Position numbers and translations under genes: made by a program. From an uncultured Gammaproteobacteria bacterium (GTDB taxonomy: Bacteria > Pseudomonadota > Gammaproteobacteria > Pseudomonadales > UBA5518), in NCBI GenBank assembly GCA_903921135.1, contig CAIXOY010000144.1, positions 1 to 15,145 of the forward strand: 15,145 nucleotides of DNA. Direction: 5' to 3'. Under the pieces are notes generated by a model. That model did no database searches. It was not told the DNA's origin and worked only from the letters and a program-made list of their open reading frames with translations. Shown one piece after another: positions 1 through 7,033 of the stretch (positions within the stretch are counted from its first letter, which is position 1; each line of letters starts with the position of its first letter).

Positions 1-1
1 A

Positions 2-1498
2 TCGTCGATTGCGCTTGCGAATGCGGCGGAGTACGCGCAGACGCTGCGCACGCGCGGCTTCGTGATCGCGGATCACGAGGAGCGCCTCGCGGAGGTCGCG
101 CGTCAGGTCGACGCCGCAGCGCAGGCTGCGGGCGGGCAGGCTGAGTTGGATCCGGCTCTGCTCGAAGAAGTCTGCAGCCTGGTCGAGTGGCCCTGCGCGC
201 TCGCCGGACGTTTCGAGGAGCGCTTCCTCGAGGTCCCCGCCGAGGCGCTCGTGTCCTCGATGAAAGGGCACCAGAAATTCTTCCCGGTGCGTGATGCGGC
301 CGGAGCGCTCCTGCCCTGCTTCGTGACCGTCGCGAACATCGAGAGCAGAGACCCTGCCCAGGTGGTGGCAGGCAACCAGCGGGTGATTCGCCCGCGGCTG
401 TCAGACGCCGCATTTTTCTATGCGCAGGATCGGCAGACCACGCTCGCTGCGCGGCGCGAACGCTTGCGCAGCGTGGTGTTCCAGACCGACCTGGGTTCGG
501 TCTGGGACAAGACCGAGCGCGTGGCATCACTTGCCGGGCACATCGGTGCGCAGCTTGGCGCCGATGCGGCGCTCTGCCGGCGCGCGGGCGAGTTGTCGAA
601 GTCGGATCTGGTCTCCGAAATGGTGCTGGAGTTCGACGAGCTGCAAGGCACGATGGGGCGCTATTACGCGCTGAACGACGGCGAGCCTGCCGCAGTAGCC
701 GAGGCTCTGGTCGCGCAATATCTGCCGCGGCAGTCAGGCGGCGCGCTGCCGCAGACCGAGGTGGGCGCGGCGCTGGCAATCGCCGACCGTCTCGACACGC
801 TGGTCGGAATTTTCGGCATCGGCCAACCGCCCACAGGCTCCAAAGACCCCTTTGCGCTGCGCCGCGCCGCGCTAGGGGTGCTCCGGATCATCGTCGAGCG
901 TGAACTTCCGCTCGACCTGCAGCCCTTGCTGGAGGCTGCAGCAGCAGCACATCGCAATCTGCCACGCGGGGCATCTGTGGTAGCGGATGTGCGCGATTAC
1001 ATGCTCGAGCGTTTCCGCGCCTGGTACGCCGATGCAGGCCTTCGTGTGGAATGCGTCATGGCTGTGCAGGCACGCGGCGTCACAGCGCCGCTCGATGTCG
1101 ATCGCCGCGTGCGGGCCGTATCGGCGTTCTCGGCCCTGCCCGAGGCAGCCACACTGGCCGCCGCGAACAAGCGTGTCGCGAACATCCTGCAGAAGCAGGC
1201 CGAGGGCTCCGTTCCGGTCTCTGTCGACCCTGCACTCTTCCAGGACGCGGCAGAGTCGTCATTGGCCGCGGCGCTTGAGTCAGCCATCGACGCATGCGCG
1301 CCTCTGCTCGCGCGTGGCGACTACAGCGCTGCGCTCATCCGGCTCGCAGAACTGCGCGCCCCGGTGGACGATTTCTTCGGGCAGGTACTCGTGATGAGCG
1401 AGGACACTGCGCTGCGGAACAACCGCATGGCACTTCTCGCGCGCTTGCGGGCGGCATTTCTTGCCGTGGCCGATATCTCGGCGCTGGCGGTGGGGTGA
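2..1498 (+). CDS. glyS: Glycyl-tRNA synthetase beta subunit, 5' end outside window
   Basis: This is the beta subunit of the tetrameric alpha2beta2 bacterial glycyl-tRNA synthetase, which charges tRNA-Gly in the cytoplasm; the alpha subunit (glyQ) would lie upstream, outside the window. The frame is open from base 2 (Ser-Ser-Ile-Ala-Leu-Ala-Asn-Ala) and gives 498 residues up to TGA at 1496-1498. Enterobacterial GlyS is about 689 residues, so about 190 N-terminal residues are missing. Recognisable family blocks are LLEEVCSLVEWP, VPAEALVSSMKGHQKFFPV, VANIESRDP, a GIFGIGQPP...KDPFALRRAALGVLRIIVE block, and near the C-terminus AAANKRVANILQK and NNRMALLARLRAAFL, the latter in the helical anticodon-binding region. 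The GTG at 62 is an internal valine in a conserved stretch, not the start. plsC follows after 36 bp in the same direction and may be cotranscribed. Family assignment is secure. Confidence 0.96.
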   Translation, partial: SSIALANAAEYAQTLRTRGFVIADHEERLAEVARQVDAAAQAAGGQAELDPALLEEVCSLVEWPCALAGRFEERFLEVPAEALVSSMKGHQKFFPVRDAAGALLPCFVTVANIESRDPAQVVAGNQRVIRPRLSDAAFFYAQDRQTTLAARRERLRSVVFQTDLGSVWDKTERVASLAGHIGAQLGADAALCRRAGELSKSDLVSEMVLEFDELQGTMGRYYALNDGEPAAVAEALVAQYLPRQSGGALPQTEVGAALAIADRLDTLVGIFGIGQPPTGSKDPFALRRAALGVLRIIVERELPLDLQPLLEAAAAAHRNLPRGASVVADVRDYMLERFRAWYADAGLRVECVMAVQARGVTAPLDVDRRVRAVSAFSALPEAATLAAANKRVANILQKQAEGSVPVSVDPALFQDAAESSLAAALESAIDACAPLLARGDYSAALIRLAELRAPVDDFFGQVLVMSEDTALRNNRMALLARLRAAFLAVADISALAVG

Positions 1499-1534
1499 TG
1501 GGCCAGGCCGCCGTGCACAGTAGCGCCTTGCACG

Positions 1535-2317
1535 GTGAGCGCGCATGCATCGGCGGGAACGACGACCGTGGCGGCTGAGAACGGCTCACTGGCGTATCTC
1601 GTTGCAGCCTTGCGGTCGCTGCTTTTCTACGCGGTCTACGGTGTGAGCGTTTGCCTGCACAGCGTAGTGATGTTGCTGGTCTCGCCCTTCGTGGATTACC
1701 CGCGCCGCTACAGCCTGCTGATATCGTGGAACCGGTTTGTGGTGCAGTGGGCGCGCATTGCCTGCGGGATCCGATACGAGGTGCAGGGGCTCGAGAACCT
1801 GCCTTCGGGTGGCTGCGTGGTGGTAGCGAATCACCAGAGCAGCTGGGAGACGATTTTCCTCGCGACGCTGTTTCCGCAGGTGTGCATCCTGCTCAAGCGC
1901 GAGTTGCTGTCGATTCCGTTTTTCGGTTGGGCGCTGCGCTTGTTGCGCCCGATCGCCATCGACCGTGACAACCCGCGCGCGGCACTGAAGCAACTTGTGG
2001 AACAGGGTGCCGCGCGACTGGGCCAGGGCAACAGCGTTCTGATCTTTCCGGAGGGAACACGCGTCGAGAGCGGACAGGCCATCCGCTTCACGCGCGGCGC
2101 GGCGCAACTCGCGATTCGCGCGGGCGCAGACATCCTGTGCGTGGCACACGATGCGGGAAAATGCTGGCCGGGGCGAAGACTGATCAAGTTTCCCGGCACC
2201 ATCCGGGTGGCGATTTCGCCGCCCCTGTCCAGCGCGGACCGCGAGGCGGCCGCGCTCACACGCGAAGCGCAAGCCTGGATCGAGGCGCGGCTCAGGGAGT
2301 TCGCCGCGGCCGCCTGA
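1535..2317 (+). CDS. plsC: 1-acyl-sn-glycerol-3-phosphate acyltransferase family protein
   Basis: This is a PlsC/AGPAT-family acyltransferase of 260 residues, expected to acylate lysophosphatidate to phosphatidate at the inner membrane. A hydrophobic segment at about residues 27-51 should anchor it. Motif I reads NHQSSWET (His100), so the acidic partner is Glu105 rather than the usual Asp of NHX4D. Motif II lies around KRELLSIPFFGW (121-132), motif III is FPEGTR (171-176), and an AHDAGKCWP block follows at 204-212. The same gene position beside gyrB in Pseudomonas is occupied by an lptA/plsC-type gene (knowledge of that group). The start is uncertain: GTG at 1535 has no clear ribosome site, while GTG at 1568 has GGGA about ten bases upstream and would give 249 residues. 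The gene converges on gyrB with only 12 bp between the stops. Substrate specificity (lysophosphatidate or another lysolipid) cannot be read from sequence. Confidence 0.88.
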   Translation: MSAHASAGTTTVAAENGSLAYLVAALRSLLFYAVYGVSVCLHSVVMLLVSPFVDYPRRYSLLISWNRFVVQWARIACGIRYEVQGLENLPSGGCVVVANHQSSWETIFLATLFPQVCILLKRELLSIPFFGWALRLLRPIAIDRDNPRAALKQLVEQGAARLGQGNSVLIFPEGTRVESGQAIRFTRGAAQLAIRAGADILCVAHDAGKCWPGRRLIKFPGTIRVAISPPLSSADREAAALTREAQAWIEARLREFAAAA

Positions 2318-2333
2318 ACCCCGAGGGCTTCAG
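2314..2333. terminator. Inverted repeat between convergent plsC and gyrB stops
   Basis: The arms CTGAA (2314-2318) and TTCAG (2329-2333) contain the two opposing TGA stop codons, with an inner CC/GG pairing after a C-C mismatch. It sits exactly at the convergent junction and could help end transcription from both sides. There is no T-run on either strand and the stem is short, so an intrinsic terminator is not established. Confidence 0.22.
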
Positions 2334-4759
2334 ATGTCGAGGTTTGCCACCGACAGCGCGTTGCGCTCGATGAATTCCCGCCGCGGCTCCACTTCCTCGC
2401 CCATCAAGGTGATGAACAGCTGATTGGCGGAGTGCGCGTCCTCGACCGTCACCCGCAACAGCCGGCGTTGGGCGGAATCCATGGTGGTTTCCCAGAGCTG
2501 CTCCGGGTTCATCTCACCCAAGCCCTTGTAGCGCTGGATGCCGTAACCCTTGCGCGCCTCGGACATGAGGAACTCCAGAGCGGCACCGAAGTCTGTAGCC
2601 GGATGCTCGCGCTCACCGCGTCTCACGTAGCCATCGGCTTCGATCAGACCGGAGAGTGTGGCGCCAAGACCCGCGATTTCACGGTATTCGCCTGAGCCGA
2701 GGAAATCGCGGCTGAGCACATAAGCGGTGCTTACGCCGTGGCTGAGCACGTCCACCGCGGGAAGCGGTTGGTGACGCTCCTCGTCTTCGTGAACGCGGAA
2801 GGTGTAGCGATCGTCACCGGAGCGGCCCTCGCCGGCGAAACGCGCCGACAGACCTTCCAGCCACTGTTCGATGCGGGCCCGGTCGAGGCCGCCGCTCACG
2901 TCGAGAAGTTCGTGATGCACCAGCTCCTCGAGCACGCGCCGCGGGTAGAGCCGTGACATGCGGTCGATGATCCGCATAACGCGGCGGTAAGTGGTCACTA
3001 GCGTCTCGAGTGCCGTGCCGGATATGCCGGGCGCTTCGCGGTTCACGTGCAGCGCGGCACCGTCCAGCGCGGCCTGGGTCAGGAACTGGGACATCGCGTC
3101 GTCGTCTTTGAGGTACTGCTGCTGCTTGCCCTTGGCAATCTTGTAGAGCGGGGGCTGCGCGATGTAGACATAGCCACGCTCGATCAGCGCCGGCATCTGG
3201 CGGTAGAAGAACGTGAGCAGCAGTGTGCGGATGTGGGAACCGTCCACATCGGCGTCGGTCATGATGATGATGCGGTGGTAGCGGGCCTTGTCGGCGTTGA
3301 ACTCTTCCAGGATCCCGCAACCCAGCGCGGTCACAAGGGTGGCGATCTCCTGCGAGGAGATGACGCGCTCCCTGGCGACACGTTCGACGTTCAGGATCTT
3401 GCCTTTCAACGGCAGGATGGCCTGCGAACGCCTGTCCCGCCCCTGCTTGGCAGAGCCTCCGGCGGAGTCGCCCTCGACCAGAAAGAGTTCGGACAAGGCA
3501 GGGTCCTTCTCCTGGCAGTCGGCAAGCTTTCCCGGTAACCCCGCAATCTGCAGGGGATTCTTTCGGGTCATCTCGCGAGCCTTGCGCGCCGCCTCACGGG
3601 CCCTCGCCGCGTCCAGCATCTTCTGTACGATATCTTTAGCTTCTTTAGGAAATTCAAGGAGATACGATCCGAATTTGTCCCCCATGGCAGACTCGACGGC
3701 GGGCTTCACCTCGGAGGAAACCAGTTTGTCTTTCGTCTGCGAGGAAAACTTCGGATCAGGCACTTTCACGGAAATGACGGCCGTCAGACCCTCGCGAGCA
3801 TCATCGCCGGTAGTGGCGACCTTGCCTTTACCGGCAAGTCCTTCCTTCTCTATATAGGTATTCAGGGTGCGGGTCAGGGCCGCCCTGAAGCCCGCAAGGT
3901 GGGTGCCGCCATCACGCTGGGGAATGTTGTTGGTAAAGCAGAGGACGTTCTCCTGGTAGGTGTCGTTCCACTGCATGGCCACTTCCACGCCGATCCCGGA
4001 TTGCTCGGACCGGAAATGGAACACATCATTGACCGACTTGGTGTTGGTGTTCAGGAACTCGACGAAGGCCTTCACGCCGCCTTCGTAGAAGTATGTGATG
4101 TCCTGCCCGGAGCGCTCGTCCTTCAGATGGATGGTGAGCCCGGAATTGAGGAATGCGAGTTCACGCAGGCGCTTGGCGAGGATATCGAAATGGAACTCGA
4201 TGTTGCGGAAGGTCTCTGCCGAGGGATGAAAGCGGATCTCGGTGCCGCGGTGGCTGGTGTCCCCCACCACGGCCAAGGGCGCTTCAGCCACGCCATGCCG
4301 GTAAATCTGCTCGTGAACCTTGCCGCCACGGCGGATGGTCAACGTGAGCTTGGAGGACAGCGCATTCACCACGGACGCGCCTACACCGTGCAATCCACCC
4401 GATACTTTGTAACCACCACCCTCCTCACCGAACTTCCCGCCCGCATGGAGCGTGGTCATGATCAGTTCGGCTGCGGACATGCCCTCTTCGTGCATGTCCG
4501 TGGGAATCCCACGGCCGTTATCGGTGACGGTGACGGATTCATCCGGGTGCAGCACCACGAAAATCTCGTTGCAGTGACCGGCCAGCGCCTCATCTATGGA
4601 GTTGTCGACCAACTCGAAAACCATGTGGTGCAGGCCCGTGCCATCATCGGTATCACCTATGTACATCCCGGGGCGTTTGCGAACGGCATCCAAGCCCTTC
4701 AACACCTTGATGCTGTCGGCGCTGTAGCTTCCACCTACCGGCTGCTCACCTGGTTCCAT
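2330..4759 (-). CDS. gyrB: DNA gyrase subunit B
   Basis: GyrB is the ATPase and TOPRIM subunit of gyrase, which introduces negative supercoils together with GyrA. The 809-residue length is typical of gammaproteobacterial GyrB. The GHKL ATPase site is intact: catalytic Glu49 in FELVDNSIDEA with Asn53, Asp80 in DNGRGIP, and the lid SGGLHGVGASVVNALS (120-135). The TOPRIM domain has EGDSAGGSAKQGRDR (429-443), PLKGKILN (450-457) and the metal-binding TDADVDGSH (501-509). The Gram-negative insertion follows at about residues 555-730, and the C-terminal tail has GYGIQRYKGLGEMNPEQLW (738-756). The ATG at 4759 is preceded by AGGAAGCAGGAAC, a good ribosome site. It lies 15 bp after recF, as the last gene of the dnaA-dnaN-recF-gyrB run. 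No residue of the visible catalytic motifs is missing. A short A/T-ending codon patch lies at 3632-3658. Confidence 0.98.
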   Translation of the reverse strand: MEPGEQPVGGSYSADSIKVLKGLDAVRKRPGMYIGDTDDGTGLHHMVFELVDNSIDEALAGHCNEIFVVLHPDESVTVTDNGRGIPTDMHEEGMSAAELIMTTLHAGGKFGEEGGGYKVSGGLHGVGASVVNALSSKLTLTIRRGGKVHEQIYRHGVAEAPLAVVGDTSHRGTEIRFHPSAETFRNIEFHFDILAKRLRELAFLNSGLTIHLKDERSGQDITYFYEGGVKAFVEFLNTNTKSVNDVFHFRSEQSGIGVEVAMQWNDTYQENVLCFTNNIPQRDGGTHLAGFRAALTRTLNTYIEKEGLAGKGKVATTGDDAREGLTAVISVKVPDPKFSSQTKDKLVSSEVKPAVESAMGDKFGSYLLEFPKEAKDIVQKMLDAARAREAARKAREMTRKNPLQIAGLPGKLADCQEKDPALSELFLVEGDSAGGSAKQGRDRRSQAILPLKGKILNVERVARERVISSQEIATLVTALGCGILEEFNADKARYHRIIIMTDADVDGSHIRTLLLTFFYRQMPALIERGYVYIAQPPLYKIAKGKQQQYLKDDDAMSQFLTQAALDGAALHVNREAPGISGTALETLVTTYRRVMRIIDRMSRLYPRRVLEELVHHELLDVSGGLDRARIEQWLEGLSARFAGEGRSGDDRYTFRVHEDEERHQPLPAVDVLSHGVSTAYVLSRDFLGSGEYREIAGLGATLSGLIEADGYVRRGEREHPATDFGAALEFLMSEARKGYGIQRYKGLGEMNPEQLWETTMDSAQRRLLRVTVEDAHSANQLFITLMGEEVEPRREFIERNALSVANLDI

Positions 4760-4774
4760 GTTCCTGCTTCCTGT

Positions 4775-5875
4775 TCAATGCCACGATACATGTGTGAAAC
4801 GGCCTTGTTCCACGTGGAACATCCGCCTCTGGTCTTCCGGAACCGAGGGCCACACAGCCTCGAGATCCGCACGGTCAACACAACTCACCAGAACCTGACA
4901 GCCCAGACTGCTCAAGAGGGCGGCCAAGGCGGAGCGATGCCTTCTATCCAGCTCAGAGGGCAAATCGTCGACGAGAAACACGCAATCTCGCTGCCGATTG
5001 GCGGAAAACACCCTCGCTTGCGCCACCTTCATCGCACAGACAACCAGTTTCTGCTGGCCTCGGGAGAGCACTTGCTCCGCACTCTGGCCTTTTACCCGGA
5101 CCCGGATGTCGGCCCTGTGAGGACCTTGCACCGTAAATCCGCGCTCATGGTCGCGGCTTAGGCTCTCGCGAAGAACATCCTTGAGGGGGGTCTCCTTGTC
5201 CCAGCCACGCTGGTATGACAGATCCACATCCTCCAGTGACGCCAACTCACCCAAAGTTGCGGTGAACTGGGGGTAAAAGGCGTCGAAATAGCCACGCCTG
5301 AAGGCATCCAACTCTTCCGCACGGGCAGAAAGGTGGATGTCCCAAGCCTCCAATTGATCAGGCGCGAGTCTAGCATGGCGCAGCAAGGCGTTGCGCTGCC
5401 GGAGCGCGCGCTGCACATCGAGCCAAACAGCGTGGAAACCCTGTTCCACGTGGAACACACCCCAATCGAGAAACTGCCGCCGGCTCTTCGGGCCGCCTTC
5501 CAAGAGCTGGAATGTGTCGGAATTGATCAGCTGCAGGGGTAAGCAGCGGGCGAGTTCGGCCGCGTTCTGCACCGTTCGGCCCTGGATCCGCCCTTGAAAC
5601 TCCCCGTTTCGCTGACGAGCAAGCCCCATCGGGATGGAACTGCCGTGGGAATCCGTAATGGCGGCATGCACGACGCACTCTGGGGACTGGTGGGTGATCA
5701 CCGGATCGAGCCGGGGGGCACGGAACGACTTGCCAGACCCCAGCACATACACCGCCTCGAGCAGGCTGGTCTTTCCGCTGCCATTGGCACCGAAAAACAC
5801 ATTCACGCTGGCCAGCTCTAGATCAACGTCCTGGAGATTCCTGATGCCCTGCACCCGAAGCCGTCGAATCGACAT
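4775..5875 (-). CDS. recF: DNA replication and repair protein RecF
   Basis: RecF is an ABC/SMC-like ATPase that acts with RecO and RecR to load RecA at gapped DNA behind stalled forks. The protein has 366 residues. It shows Walker A GANGSGKTS (29-37), the SFRAPRLD block after it (50-57), the family motif FLDWGVFHVE (135-144), the ABC signature region LSRGQQKLVVCAMK (270-283) and Walker B FLVDDLPSELD (300-310). It starts 12 bp after dnaN and stops 15 bp before gyrB, so it is probably cotranscribed with both. Unusually, two perfect parS-like palindromes lie inside the gene. One falls in the FLDWGVFHVE motif and the other in the variable C-terminal tail, where MFHVEQG echoes VFHVEQG. The coding frame is intact across both. 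The start is supported by alignment of the N-terminus (MSIRRLRVQGIRNL) with the family; the ribosome site is weak, which fits translational coupling to dnaN. Confidence 0.97.
   Translation of the reverse strand: MSIRRLRVQGIRNLQDVDLELASVNVFFGANGSGKTSLLEAVYVLGSGKSFRAPRLDPVITHQSPECVVHAAITDSHGSSIPMGLARQRNGEFQGRIQGRTVQNAAELARCLPLQLINSDTFQLLEGGPKSRRQFLDWGVFHVEQGFHAVWLDVQRALRQRNALLRHARLAPDQLEAWDIHLSARAEELDAFRRGYFDAFYPQFTATLGELASLEDVDLSYQRGWDKETPLKDVLRESLSRDHERGFTVQGPHRADIRVRVKGQSAEQVLSRGQQKLVVCAMKVAQARVFSANRQRDCVFLVDDLPSELDRRHRSALAALLSSLGCQVLVSCVDRADLEAVWPSVPEDQRRMFHVEQGRFTHVSWH
4806..4821. promoter_or_regulatory. parS-like ParB binding site 1
   Basis: The 16-bp perfect palindrome TGTTCCACGTGGAACA lies in the 3' end of recF. 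It differs at one position from the parS consensus TGTTNCACGTGAAACA known from Bacillus subtilis, and this symmetric form is, from memory, the one found in Pseudomonas. ParB dimers would load here and spread, directing origin segregation with ParA and recruiting SMC-type condensin. It is about 3.6 kb from dnaA's start, as expected for an origin-proximal centromere. GTGAAACG at 4794-4801 resembles an extra half-site. ParA and ParB genes are not in the window. Confidence 0.86.
5442..5457. promoter_or_regulatory. parS-like ParB binding site 2
   Basis: This is a second copy of TGTTCCACGTGGAACA, identical over all 16 bases to the site at 4806-4821 and 636 bp from it. It lies in the middle of recF, where its bases also encode the conserved Phe-His-Val-Glu of RecF. 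A half-site-like GTGGAAAC lies just before it at 5432-5439. Two perfect copies this close to oriC make a functional ParB-loading centre much more likely than chance. Confidence 0.86.
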
Positions 5876-5887
5876 GAAAACCCGTCG

Positions 5888-6994
5888 TCAGAGCCGCATG
5901 GGCATCACGACGTAGAGTGCACCGTCGACAGCCGGGTCCTCCATGAGCACGCTGCTGCTGCCGTCAGAGAACTGGACACGGACGGACTCGCCACCCAAAA
6001 CCGACAATACATCAATGAGATAGCTGACGTTGAAGCCGATCTCGACACGATCGCCCGTGTAATCGACAGCAACGCTTTCTTCCGCCTCCTCCTGCTCCTG
6101 GTTGCTGGCCAGGATCTGCACGGAGCCCTCCTCGATCACGAGCCGTACCCCACGGAACTTCTCGTTCGAGAGGATGGAGGCGCGGCTGAGCGCATCTTTC
6201 ATCTCGGCGCGCGCCGCTGTAAGGCTCTTACCCGCCGGCTTGGGAAGCACTTTGGTGTAATCGGGGAATTTGCCGTCCACAAGCTTGGAGCTGAAGGCGT
6301 AATCCGGCGTCACTACCCGGAAGAGAGCACCGCCAAAGGAAACGCGCGCCTCGGCCTCCGGGTCCTGAAGCAGGCGCTGCAGTTCCAGTACACCTTTGCG
6401 GGGAAGAATGGCGTGTACATCCGCTTTGACGCCGGGCATATCCGCTTCGAGCGTCGCCAAGGCCAGCCGGTGACCGTCTGTTGCCACAGCACGCAAGCGC
6501 TTGGGCGTCAGTTCGAACAGGGTTCCGTTCAGGTAATAGCGAACGTCTTGCTGCGCCATCGAGAAGGCCGTGCGGTCGATCAGCTTCTTCAATTGACCTT
6601 GCGGGAGCGCGAATTCGACCATCGAAGGCGAATGCTCGATGCTGGGGAAGTCACTGGCAGGTAGTGTCGAGAGCGTGAACCGGCTGCGCCCGCAGCGCAG
6701 GTTGAGCCGCTGGTCATCGAGCGAAAACTCGAGCATTCCGGCGTCGGGCAAGGATTTGCAGATATCCGCGAGCTTGCGCGCAGGCACGGTGACCTCGCCG
6801 CTCTCGCCGGGTTGCGATAGCCGGATATGTCCGACGAGCTCGACCTCCAGATCCGTTCCCGTGAGCGAGAGACGGTCGCCATCGAGCGACAGCAGCACGT
6901 TGGAGAGCACCGGCAGTGTTTGACGGCGCTCCACTACACCGGCAACCAGGTTGAGGGGCTTCAGCAAGGCATCACGGGAAATCGAGAATTTCAT
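5888..6994 (-). CDS. dnaN: DNA polymerase III beta subunit (sliding clamp)
   Basis: DnaN forms the ring-shaped dimer that tethers DNA polymerase III to DNA and serves as a docking platform for Hda, MutS, ligase and other polymerases. The product is 368 residues, close to the usual 366. The N-terminus MKFSISRDALLKPLNLVAG and the nearby VVERRQTLPVLSNVLL and TGTDLEVEL blocks are standard for the family. The C-terminus ends in VVMPMRL, the MPMRL-type tail that contributes to the peptide-binding pocket. ATG at 6994 is preceded by GGAG at about nine bases, a good ribosome site. It lies 39 bp after dnaA and 12 bp before recF on the same strand, so a dnaA-dnaN-recF-gyrB transcription unit is likely. 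Nothing unusual was seen in the frame. Confidence 0.98.
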   Translation of the reverse strand: MKFSISRDALLKPLNLVAGVVERRQTLPVLSNVLLSLDGDRLSLTGTDLEVELVGHIRLSQPGESGEVTVPARKLADICKSLPDAGMLEFSLDDQRLNLRCGRSRFTLSTLPASDFPSIEHSPSMVEFALPQGQLKKLIDRTAFSMAQQDVRYYLNGTLFELTPKRLRAVATDGHRLALATLEADMPGVKADVHAILPRKGVLELQRLLQDPEAEARVSFGGALFRVVTPDYAFSSKLVDGKFPDYTKVLPKPAGKSLTAARAEMKDALSRASILSNEKFRGVRLVIEEGSVQILASNQEQEEAEESVAVDYTGDRVEIGFNVSYLIDVLSVLGGESVRVQFSDGSSSVLMEDPAVDGALYVVMPMRL

Positions 6995-7033
6995 GGAAGC
7001 GGTCTCCGGAAAAACGGGCTGCGCAGCGGCGTC

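Noticed and set aside
62..1498. glyS starting at GTG 62
   Set aside because: The frame is open to the window edge and residues before 62 match GlyRS beta, so the GTG is an internal valine and the gene is merely cut by the window.
3039..3054. CACGTG core in gyrB as a third parS
   Set aside because: Only about 11 or 12 of 16 positions agree with parS and the symmetry is lost outside the six-base core.
3899..5161. Long open frame (420 codons) on the + strand opposite gyrB and recF
   Set aside because: It lies antisense to two clearly conserved genes, has no recognisable domain, and is the usual by-product of strong G/C third-position bias on the other strand.
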